Source of the DNA: SIAJ01 sp036266155
GTDB taxonomy: Bacteria; Planctomycetota; Planctomycetia; Gemmatales; Gemmataceae
Direction: 5' to 3'
NCBI GenBank assembly: GCA_036266155.1
Contig: DATANR010000305.1
Location: 1-25,429 of the forward strand
Length of the DNA: 25,429 nt
Every line of letters begins with the position of its first letter. Within the stretch, counting starts at the first letter, position 1. The notes below the pieces were generated by a model that saw only the letters and a program-made list of their open reading frames with translations, did not search any database and was not told where the DNA came from. Below, one piece after another: positions 15,236 to 21,803 of this stretch. Position numbers and translations under genes: made by a program.

Positions 15236-15267
15236 TTGGAGTGCTGCGTCGAGCCGCAGTACTCCAA
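15236..15267 (+). terminator. Strong hairpin after fabI, terminator or palindromic repeat
   Basis: TTGGAGTGCTGCG (15236-15248) pairs with CGCAGTACTCCAA (15255-15267) over 13 positions with a single G-U wobble and a 6-nt loop, starting 14 nt after the fabI stop. There is no T-tract, so it may act in termination, processing or attenuation before the amidohydrolase gene. It may also be a copy of a genome-wide palindromic repeat. Confidence 0.5.
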
Positions 15268-15313
15268 GGAGCGGAACTTGCTTGTTCGATAACTCTGGTG
15301 TGTTAAGGTCGCG

Positions 15314-16162
15314 ATGATCGACGCACACATCCACGTCGTGCCGCCCAACTTGCCCGGCGTCGGACCACTGAGTCCGGGCTTGCGGGCGAGCGTGGAGAAC
15401 GTCGCTCGCGTGGTTCGCGAGCAAATGCTCGCCGGCCGGATAACACACGCGGCCGCGATGGGCAGTTGGGACGGTGGGCCGGACGATCCGCTTGGAGTGA
15501 ATCGAACGATCGAAATCGCTCGCGACGTTTCGGGGCTCTTCGCGATCGGCGTCGCCAATCCAACGAGGACCGACGCCGAACACCTGCGCCGGGCGGAGGA
15601 ACAAATCCGAAGCGGCCGTGTCGTCGCGTTAAAGGCGTACCTCGGCTACATCCATCATTTTCCCAATGACCCCGGCTTTCGACCGTATTACGAGTTGGCC
15701 GCGCGCTATAAGTTGCCCGTGTTCTTTCACACCGGCGATACGTATTCCCCCTATGCGAAGTTGAAATACGCTCACCCACTCGGCATCGATGAAGTGGCCG
15801 TCGACTTTCCGAACGTCAAATTTGTCATGTGCCACGTCGGCAATCCGTGGACGGTTGACGCCGCGGAAGTCGTGTACAAGAACATGAACGTCTGGACGGA
15901 CCTGTCGGGCCTCCTGGTCGGCGACGACGGCGACTTCACCGGTGTCGCGCGAGCGGACGTGCGGGCCGACGCGATTGATCGCATTCGCCGGGCGTTTCGC
16001 TATGCCGAGCGGCCCAATCGCTTCGTCTTTGGCAGCGACTGGCCGTTGGCGCCCATGCGTGCTTACGTGGACTTCATTCGGGCAGCGATCCCTGAAGAAT
16101 GCCACGACCTCGTGTTCATTGAGAATGCACGCAACTTGTTCGGTGAGCGATTGCGAGCCTAA
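15314..16162 (+). CDS. Amidohydrolase family protein (amidohydrolase 2 / metal-dependent TIM-barrel hydrolase)
   Basis: This 282-residue protein begins MIDAHIHVVPP, with the metal-binding DxHxH at residues 3-7. Further expected ligands and active-site residues are His139 in VFFHTGD, His174 in VMCHVGNP and Asp242 in FGSDWP, the order typical of the amidohydrolase-2 clade (decarboxylases such as ACMSD, and lactonases/hydrolases such as LigI-type enzymes). A lysine in VALKAYLGYIHH could support a second metal but is not diagnostic. No signal peptide, so it acts in the cytoplasm. The start has AAGG 5 nt upstream. The gene ends 3 nt before the muramidase gene. Substrate cannot be told from sequence; its run with a PLP decarboxylase downstream could hint at amino-acid or aromatic metabolism, which is inference only. 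Confidence 0.85.
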   Translation: MIDAHIHVVPPNLPGVGPLSPGLRASVENVARVVREQMLAGRITHAAAMGSWDGGPDDPLGVNRTIEIARDVSGLFAIGVANPTRTDAEHLRRAEEQIRSGRVVALKAYLGYIHHFPNDPGFRPYYELAARYKLPVFFHTGDTYSPYAKLKYAHPLGIDEVAVDFPNVKFVMCHVGNPWTVDAAEVVYKNMNVWTDLSGLLVGDDGDFTGVARADVRADAIDRIRRAFRYAERPNRFVFGSDWPLAPMRAYVDFIRAAIPEECHDLVFIENARNLFGERLRA

Positions 16163-16165
16163 CTC

Positions 16166-16819
16166 ATGTTCACGGCACTCTTCCTCGCGTTGACCATCGC
16201 GGACCCAAACGACTTCGTGGTGCCGCGCGGCCAGATTACCTTTGACGTCGAAGGCAATGAAGGTGGCCGCTGGCATAGCCGGACCCCGCATGTGCCTTCG
16301 GATAGTTCCGGGCTGACCATCGGCCGCGGGTACGACATGCGCTATCGATCGGCGGAAAAGATCTCCAAGCAGATGGCCGACGCCGGCATTCCCGCCGACG
16401 CCGTCAAGAAGTACGCAGGCGCCGCGAAGCTCTTTGGCGACAAGGCGCGCGAGTACATGAAGACGGCCGACTTGCCGGAGATCACGCCGGTCCAGCAGAA
16501 GGCCCTCTTCTTGATCACGTATGCAGAAATCGAAGAGTACGCGCAGAAACTCTGCACGGGGCCCGAGGTCGTGAAGCAATATGGCCCGGTCGACTGGGAC
16601 AAGCTGAACCCGACGATTCGCGATCTCGTGATCGATCTGCGCTATCGCGGCGACTATACGGCCAAGACACGCGAATATGTGCAGCCGGTGGTGGTCAAAA
16701 ACGATTTGAAGGGATTAGCGGATGTTTTGAGCGATCGCAGCAAGTGGTCGAACGTACCGGAAGACCGCTTCAAGCGCCGGGCGGCGTATGCGAAGAAGGC
16801 CCTGGACGTGGGCAAATAA
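16166..16819 (+). CDS. Pesticin/T4-lysozyme-like muramidase
   Basis: The 217-residue protein has a short hydrophobic start (FTALFLALTIA), perhaps an export signal, followed by a lysozyme-like domain. Key residues are Glu29 in FDVEGNEGG, Thr51 in SGLTIGRGYDM and Asp57 in the same motif. The Glu-Thr-Asp order and spacing parallel the catalytic triad of the bacteriocin pesticin (Glu178, Thr201, Asp207, from memory) and of phage T4-type lysozymes. Helical segments follow (EITPVQQKALFLITYAEIEE, NPTIRDLVIDLRYRGDY). Such enzymes cleave the MurNAc-GlcNAc bond of peptidoglycan. No receptor-binding toxin domain, immunity gene, holin or other phage gene is nearby, so a housekeeping or predatory/defensive secreted role is more likely than a prophage. 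It follows the amidohydrolase gene by 3 nt and is presumably translated from the same message. Confidence 0.8.
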   Translation: MFTALFLALTIADPNDFVVPRGQITFDVEGNEGGRWHSRTPHVPSDSSGLTIGRGYDMRYRSAEKISKQMADAGIPADAVKKYAGAAKLFGDKAREYMKTADLPEITPVQQKALFLITYAEIEEYAQKLCTGPEVVKQYGPVDWDKLNPTIRDLVIDLRYRGDYTAKTREYVQPVVVKNDLKGLADVLSDRSKWSNVPEDRFKRRAAYAKKALDVGK

Positions 16820-16880
16820 CGAGATTGGCGATTCGCTGGACGCGTACAATACTGCAATCGTTTCGCTAGAGGAAATCTCC

Positions 16881-17306
16881 GTGATTCGGAAGACGCAGAA
16901 GACGAAGATCGTCGCATTCAAGGTCGAGGAGGACCTCGCGGAGTTCTTGGGCAAGCTCAAGAACAAGAGCGAGTTCATCCGCAAGGCGATCCTCGCGCAG
17001 TTCTCGATGGCCTGTCCGCTGTGCGCTGGCTCCGGCGTCGTGGCTCGTGGGCTACACGATCACTACAAGCCGATCATTCACAAAGAAAACAAGCATCCCT
17101 GCGACAAATGCGGCAACTTGCTCACGATCCCATTAAACATTGATGCGGCGCCGGCGGCCGATCGCCGGCGCATGGAGCAGTTCTTCCACGGCGGTCCGCT
17201 TTTCTGCACCAAGTGCTTCCCTGAGGTCCCCGCGTGCGACGATTGCGAATGGCACATTCCGCACGAAGGCATTGCCGATCACTTCAAGAAAGTCCATGCC
17301 CATTGA
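16881..17306 (+). CDS. Ribbon-helix-helix protein with multiple zinc motifs including a C2H2 finger
   Basis: I take the GTG at 16881 (141 residues) because AGGA lies 7 nt upstream; a start at 16788 would lie inside the preceding gene. Residues about 8-41 (IVAFKVEEDLAEFLGKLKNK then SEFIRKAILAQF) have the beta-strand/helix/helix pattern of MetJ/Arc (ribbon-helix-helix) DNA-binding proteins. The rest is cysteine-rich: CPLC at 45-48, CDKC at 74-77, CTKC at 109-112 and CDDC at 119-122. The last pair joins His134 and His139 into C-x2-C-x11-H-x4-H, a classical C2H2 finger spacing that is uncommon in bacteria. This suggests a metal-dependent DNA-binding regulator. Its stop overlaps the next gene's start by 11 bp, so it is translationally coupled to the PLP decarboxylase gene. 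Confidence 0.75.
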   Translation: MIRKTQKTKIVAFKVEEDLAEFLGKLKNKSEFIRKAILAQFSMACPLCAGSGVVARGLHDHYKPIIHKENKHPCDKCGNLLTIPLNIDAAPAADRRRMEQFFHGGPLFCTKCFPEVPACDDCEWHIPHEGIADHFKKVHAH

Positions 17307-18798
17307 TGCCCGTCTTGCTGCGTTGAGGCGGTCGGTCGCGGCGCCGCTGCCGCATCCAGGTGTCGATGAGTTGCGCGCATCGGCTGGCGCCATTCAGGAA
17401 TGGGCCCTTCAGCATTACGAATCCCTTCCCGATCAATCGATCGGCTTGACCGCTTCCCCGCAAGTGATGGGCAAGGCGCTGCATCGGCCGCCGCCGAAGG
17501 AGGGAAGACCGTTCGCGGACGTGCTTGCGGACTTTCGGCAGCACATCGAGCCGTTCGCCTTTCGCGTGAACCATCCGAAGTTCATGGCGTTCATTCCCGG
17601 CGCGCCGTGTTTCCCGGCGATCCTCGGTGACTGGCTCGCCGCGGCCGCGAACTTCTTCGCGGGGGTGTGGCTCGAAGCGGCGGGGCCGTCGCAAGTCGAG
17701 ACGACGGTCCTCGCTTGGTTTCGCGAATGGCTCGATATGCCGGCCAGCACGCGCGGCATGCTCACGAGCGGCGGGTCCGAAGCGAACCTTACCGCCCTCG
17801 TTGTCGCCCGCGAGCGCGTGCCATTCGCGGATCGCAGCCGCATAGTGCTCTATGTGGCCGAGCAACGGCACTGGTCGGTTGACCGGGGAGCCAAGGTGAT
17901 TGGCTTGCATCCCGAGCAAGTGCGGGCGGCGCCTGTTGACGGTGAGTTCCGGCTGCGAGGCTCCTTGCTTGCGGAACTCGTTGACCGTGATCGTGTCAAT
18001 GGGCTCGTCCCGTGGGCAGTTGTCGCCAATGGCGGGGCGACGAACACCGGCACGGTCGACAATCTCGCAGAGATCGCGGCTGTCTGCCAGAAGGAAGAAC
18101 TTTGGCTGCACATTGATGCCGCCTACGGCTGGGTCGGCTTGCTTGTCGAGCAGGGCAGGGAAGAACTCGCCGGAATCGAATTGGCCGACTCGATCACGCT
18201 CGACCCGCACAAGTGGCTCGCGCAGACCTTCGACGTCGGTTGTTTGCTTGTCCGCGATGGACAACGTCTGCCGGAGGCATTCGCAATGCGGCCGGACTAT
18301 TTGCAAGACGTTGTGCCCGGCGAAGATGAGGTCAACTACGCCGACTGCGGCATCGCCCTGACTCGACGGTTCCGTGCCTTGAAGATCTGGCTCTCGCTCC
18401 AGATGCTCGGCCTGGATTGGTTCAAGCAACTCGCGCAGCATGGGATTGCGCTCGCCGAATATGCTCAGGCTCGGCTTGAATCCACGGGCGTGTTTGACAT
18501 TCTCAGTCCGCGGCGGCTCAGCATCGTCTGCTTCCGCTACGATCCACCCGATTGTCGATGCGATCTGGATGTGCTGAACTCGCGGTTAGCGAATGCTCTG
18601 CGTGAAACCGGCAAGGCGTTCCTGTCGTCGACGCGGTTGCGTGGCGCGTTTGCGTTGCGAATGTGCTTTATCAATTGGCGCACGTCGGCCGACGACGTTG
18701 ACGCCGTGATCGACATACTCATACGATTGGGTACGGACTTGGCGAATCGACCGGTGGAGTCGAATGTCCCGACCGTGCCGGCAAAAGACGCGCGATGA
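17296..18798 (+). CDS. Group II pyridoxal-phosphate-dependent amino-acid decarboxylase (AADC/DDC-like)
   Basis: This 500-residue enzyme belongs to the fold-type I group II decarboxylases, which convert aromatic or other amino acids to amines and CO2. Visible active-site features are GMLTSGGSEANLTAL (PLP phosphate region), His192 in QRHWSVDRGAKVIG (ring stacking), Asp274 in LHIDAAYGW (pyridine nitrogen), Lys306 in DPHKWL (Schiff base) and Tyr348 in NYADCGIALTRRFRALK (catalytic-loop Tyr). Tyr rather than Phe at that position favours decarboxylation over aldehyde synthesis. The N-terminal NHPKFMAFIPGAPCFPAIL is also typical. Length fits the family. I chose the ATG at 17296; the frame is open upstream but only as an overlap with the RHH/zinc gene. 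Substrate (Tyr, Trp, DOPA, Phe or other) is not resolved. Confidence 0.9.
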   Translation: MPIDARLAALRRSVAAPLPHPGVDELRASAGAIQEWALQHYESLPDQSIGLTASPQVMGKALHRPPPKEGRPFADVLADFRQHIEPFAFRVNHPKFMAFIPGAPCFPAILGDWLAAAANFFAGVWLEAAGPSQVETTVLAWFREWLDMPASTRGMLTSGGSEANLTALVVARERVPFADRSRIVLYVAEQRHWSVDRGAKVIGLHPEQVRAAPVDGEFRLRGSLLAELVDRDRVNGLVPWAVVANGGATNTGTVDNLAEIAAVCQKEELWLHIDAAYGWVGLLVEQGREELAGIELADSITLDPHKWLAQTFDVGCLLVRDGQRLPEAFAMRPDYLQDVVPGEDEVNYADCGIALTRRFRALKIWLSLQMLGLDWFKQLAQHGIALAEYAQARLESTGVFDILSPRRLSIVCFRYDPPDCRCDLDVLNSRLANALRETGKAFLSSTRLRGAFALRMCFINWRTSADDVDAVIDILIRLGTDLANRPVESNVPTVPAKDAR

Positions 18799-18872
18799 AT
18801 ACCACCTCCGTCTTGACGCGGAGGCGAACGGTCGTCACGCTAAATGGGAACCATACGAATGAAGGGGTCGCG

Positions 18873-19559
18873 ATGAGCACCATTGGCCGCGCGTTCGGCG
18901 CCAGCATCGCCGGGCTGGTAATCGCTTGCGGAGCGTTCGCGCAAGAGAAGGACAAGGCCGACCCCGCGCCCAAGACCGACGACGTGAGCGCCGGCTTCCG
19001 GGCGTTCATCATCGCCGAGCCGCGTTTCCCGGCGGAGGACATCCGCAATCGCGCCGGCAAGATGCAGGACCTCGTGACCGATCACGGTCTCGAACCCGTG
19101 CTGGCCGTCTTTTCACGAACGATCCCGGCCGACGCCAGCCATCCGCTCGCCGCGGTCGTCAAGAAGTTCGACGAACTTGACGAGGCGAAGGAATACAAGG
19201 CCCGTCGTCTGGGGTCGTTTCTCGTGTTCCTCAGCCTCAAGAATGAGTTCCGCAAGGACGAGACGCGCGACGCCCGAATCAAGGAGATCGGCCAGTTCGT
19301 GTCCGGCATCATGCCGAAGAAGACGACCGTCGGCCTCGCAGAGGCAACTGAGACGCCCGACGGGACCGAGCAACCGCTCGTCCCGGCTCAAGTATCCGCG
19401 ATGGGCATCGGGGCCGAGGACGACATCGTCGTCGTTCTTTACAACCGCTTCCATGTCATCAAGCGCTGGAAATTCCCGGCGAGCAAGCCGCCGACCGATG
19501 AGGATCTGAAGGCCATCGACGACGAGGTCGTGAAACTACTGGGGCCGCGGAAGAAGTGA
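18873..19559 (+). CDS. Secreted hypothetical protein
   Basis: I use the ATG at 18873 (228 residues) because GAAGGGG precedes it and the product then starts with a good signal peptide (MSTIGRAFGASIAGLVIACG, cleavage near AFA-QE at residues 23-25); the frame is open 78 nt further upstream. The mature protein begins with a charged linker and contains AGKMQDLVTDHGLEPVLAVF, FDELDEAKEYKARRLGSFLV, IKEIGQFVSGIMPKKTTVGL and EDDIVVVLYNRFHVIKRWKF. The alternation of helices and VLAVF/VVVLYN strands suggests a thioredoxin-like alpha/beta fold without a CxxC active site. I know no functional name. It lies 74 nt after the decarboxylase gene on the same strand. Confidence 0.8.
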   Translation: MSTIGRAFGASIAGLVIACGAFAQEKDKADPAPKTDDVSAGFRAFIIAEPRFPAEDIRNRAGKMQDLVTDHGLEPVLAVFSRTIPADASHPLAAVVKKFDELDEAKEYKARRLGSFLVFLSLKNEFRKDETRDARIKEIGQFVSGIMPKKTTVGLAEATETPDGTEQPLVPAQVSAMGIGAEDDIVVVLYNRFHVIKRWKFPASKPPTDEDLKAIDDEVVKLLGPRKK

Positions 19560-19603
19560 CAAGGACGTTTCGTTCAAAAACACACACACCCCAGAAACAC
19601 AAT

Positions 19604-19620
19604 TTGAGGCCACGCCTCAA
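19604..19620. terminator. Small hairpin between convergent genes
   Basis: TTGAGGC-CAC-GCCTCAA is a perfect 7-bp stem with a 3-nt loop in the 148-bp gap between convergent genes ending at 19559 (+) and 19708 (-). It could serve as a bidirectional terminator; no T-run is attached on either strand. Confidence 0.4.
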
Positions 19621-19707
19621 TTCAACGCGCAGCGGCAATGCAATCAGTCAACTGGCTGAAAGCGTTGCCGCCACGTTGTTTATGACGACGAGTATCGTTA
19701 GTCGAGA

Positions 19708-21267
19708 TCAACTCACCGACGCATAGTCGCCATCGACGATCGTCTCGTCCATCCGCTCCGGAAACGCAACCTCACGCGGCATCGGGCCCGACTCGATCGG
19801 GTAGCCGCCGTGCGTTTCGTTCCAGAAGCACTTCAATGCGACCTGGCCGCACCGTTCCTGGAACTGGGCCGGGGTTTCCGGCAGGTCTGGGAAGCGGTCG
19901 ATGAACTCGAGCATCTTCATGTACTCGTCCGGGTACTCGCCGAGGATGCGCTTCGCCATTTTCTTCTTGTCCCCTGACTCCATATAGGTCAACTCGACGG
20001 CCTTGTCGACGCGCCCCGGCCGCGTCGAGATGAACTCAGTGCAGCCGTCTGGCAGCTTGCGCGGCTGGCCTAGGGCCGGGTCGATCTTCGCCAAATCATT
20101 CGTGGTGATGATCGTGAAGATCCCGTCGGTCCGCTCAACGCCATCCAGGCAGTTGAGCAGACAATCGAACGTCAACGGCGCGAACGGGTCGCGACCGCCA
20201 TCGTCCTTGCCGTGGCCGTGCTGGTTCTTGTCGTCCTTGCGGCCGAACACCATCGACAACATGCCCGATCGCCGCACAACATTCTCACGGCCGTGGAACA
20301 CATTGTCGATGTCTTCGATCAACGCCACGCAGGGCACATTGACCTGCATGTCAGTCCACGACTTGATGAGTTCGTGGTTCGACATCTCGGCGAGATTGAA
20401 CACGTAGATCGGCATGTTCAAATCCTCGGCGAACGAGCGGGCCAGGGCGGTCTTGCCGGTGCCCGGCGGGCCGTACAGCAGCCAGCCGCGCTTCCACGGG
20501 ATGCCCTTGTCGAGGTACCACGTACGGTTGTTTCGCCACAGCTCGATCTCGTTGATCAGCCCCTTGATCCGTTCGGGGAAAATCAAGTTGTCGAGCGCAC
20601 GACCCTTGTGCGACGGCATCTTGCCGAGTTCTTCCGGCGTGATGCCGATGAGCCGGTAGGTCTGTTGCTGATACCACGCCATCCCGTTCGAGCCGTGATT
20701 GCGGTTGTCGTTGTCCTCCGATCGCTTGGGAACATAGTGGATCACGAACCGGTCCTTGGCCTGCTCCTCGGTCGAGGCGTTGGCCCAGGTCAGGTTGTTG
20801 GCCGACTCGCACGCCGTGTGCAAAACCTTTTCGACATTGAGGCAGCCGCGCACGAAGGTGATCGTCGAGAAGACCTTGGTCGCGTCGTCGTCGTTATTGT
20901 TGTTGTTCGGTTTGTTCTGCCGGGCCTTGGCTTCAACCGCGTTGTTGTAAAAGAACGGAATCCAGCCGTTCCAAAAAATCATGCTGCGCGTCCCGTACTG
21001 CTCGTAGGGCACGAGCCCGTAGCGGCCATCGCGGCGGTGCGCGTACCACGCCCCGAACATGCGATCGTAGGTGCGCGACCGCTTGTAGTTGGCGATCAGA
21101 TAGCCGACGAGCGAAGTGTGAGCCTCCTGCGTGGGAATCTCGACCTGCTGAACGAACAGGTTGGCGATCCGCCACAACACGCCCTTGGCCTTGCTCCAGA
21201 AGCCGGCGAGCATGCCCAGGACGCCGACCAGCGCCCCACCGGCCATGTATTTCCACATGTCTTCCAT
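19708..21267 (-). CDS. BCS1-like AAA ATPase with N-terminal membrane helix
   Basis: I start at the ATG at 21267 (519 residues) because GGAG lies 6 nt upstream; an ATG two codons earlier has it only 1 nt away. Residues about 5-25 (WKYMAGGALVGVLGMLAGFW) form a membrane anchor. A middle domain (QEAHTSLVGYLIANYKRSRT through YGTRSMIFWNGWIPFFY) precedes a low-complexity Asn/Asp run. The AAA domain has Walker A GPPGTGKTALA (Lys272), Walker B CVALIEDIDNVF, sensor 1 FTIITTNDLAKID and arginine-finger region ISTRPGRVDKAVELTYMES. The order of membrane helix, middle domain and AAA core, plus RPGRVD followed by a hydrophobic strand, resembles mitochondrial BCS1, which moves folded Rieske protein across the inner membrane. 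No Rieske or cytochrome gene is nearby, so the client is unknown. Confidence 0.8.
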   Translation of the reverse strand: MEDMWKYMAGGALVGVLGMLAGFWSKAKGVLWRIANLFVQQVEIPTQEAHTSLVGYLIANYKRSRTYDRMFGAWYAHRRDGRYGLVPYEQYGTRSMIFWNGWIPFFYNNAVEAKARQNKPNNNNNDDDATKVFSTITFVRGCLNVEKVLHTACESANNLTWANASTEEQAKDRFVIHYVPKRSEDNDNRNHGSNGMAWYQQQTYRLIGITPEELGKMPSHKGRALDNLIFPERIKGLINEIELWRNNRTWYLDKGIPWKRGWLLYGPPGTGKTALARSFAEDLNMPIYVFNLAEMSNHELIKSWTDMQVNVPCVALIEDIDNVFHGRENVVRRSGMLSMVFGRKDDKNQHGHGKDDGGRDPFAPLTFDCLLNCLDGVERTDGIFTIITTNDLAKIDPALGQPRKLPDGCTEFISTRPGRVDKAVELTYMESGDKKKMAKRILGEYPDEYMKMLEFIDRFPDLPETPAQFQERCGQVALKCFWNETHGGYPIESGPMPREVAFPERMDETIVDGDYASVS

Positions 21268-21803
21268 GTTCATCTCCGGTGTGATCCAAGCGGCAACGAC
21301 GCACCTGCCCGTCTCCGTTAGACGTGGAGCGTGCGATCGAAGTTTGTTGGAATTACCAGACGGAGCGAGCGGACGGGATGTCGGTTCGCGCCTGTTTTTT
21401 TCGGCCTGATGGGCCGGTTCTGTCAGCCCAGGCCGCAGGCCTGGGAAAGCGACCCGCCCCACCCGCATGTCGGCCCTGAAGGGGCCGTTCATGCCTGGCA
21501 CCCAGATCGGCGTGAACGGCCCTTTCAGGGCCGAACTGTGGATGGGTACCGAATTCCCAGGCCTTCGGCCTGGGCTGACAGAACCGGCCTTTCAGGCCGG
21601 AAAAGACGGCCCCTTCAGCTTACCCAGGCCTTCGGCCTGGGCTGACAGAGCCGACCCTTCTGGCCGGAAGACATACATCCCAAACCGTTGGCACCGACTG
21701 CCGGCGCCGGCCCATTAGGCTCCAAGAAAACTTGGACTCTTGCGTGCCCCATCTCCCTCCGGTAGTCTGACGCCTCACGCCCCAACTCCGATTGAGACCC
21801 ACC
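21268..21803. other. 536-bp divergent intergenic region dominated by inverted repeats
   Basis: This gap between the BCS1-like gene and the alpha/beta hydrolase gene holds no credible gene. It contains a nested inverted repeat (21402-21600) and a further related unit (21623-21667). Promoters for both divergent genes should lie outside these units, roughly 21270-21400 and 21670-21800. Open frames crossing it, such as one reading PGLRPGLTEPA, are products of the repeat sequence. Confidence 0.6.
21402..21667. repeat. Nested palindromic repeat element
   Basis: Unit B (21554-21600) contains CCCAGGCCTTCGGCCTGGG then CTGACAGAACCGGCC and TTTCAGGCCGG. Unit A (21402-21446) is the same sequence inverted, with a few changes. 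Between them, arms 21470-21491 and 21513-21534 are reverse complements with one mismatch in 22, and each arm is itself partly palindromic (GGCCCTGAA-GGGGCC). A third unit C (21623-21667) is a direct copy of B with several changes. The arrangement A-L-R-B is nearly symmetric about 21501. It resembles REP/BIME-type or miniature mobile repeats that probably occur elsewhere in the genome. Confidence 0.75.

Noticed and set aside
14521..15558. 345-codon minus-strand frame
   Set aside because: Lies antisense to fabI and to the start of the amidohydrolase gene, both with complete active-site motifs.
16166..16819. Prophage lysis module
   Set aside because: Only the muramidase is present; flanking genes are metabolic and no holin, capsid, tail or integrase gene is seen.
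17284..18441. 385-codon minus-strand frame
   Set aside because: Antisense to the PLP decarboxylase; long only because of GC-rich codon bias on the other strand.
20212..21321. 369-codon plus-strand frame
   Set aside because: Antisense to the BCS1-like ATPase with intact Walker motifs.
21402..21667. CRISPR-like array
   Set aside because: Units are palindromic, in mixed orientation, irregularly spaced and only three in number; no cas genes nearby.
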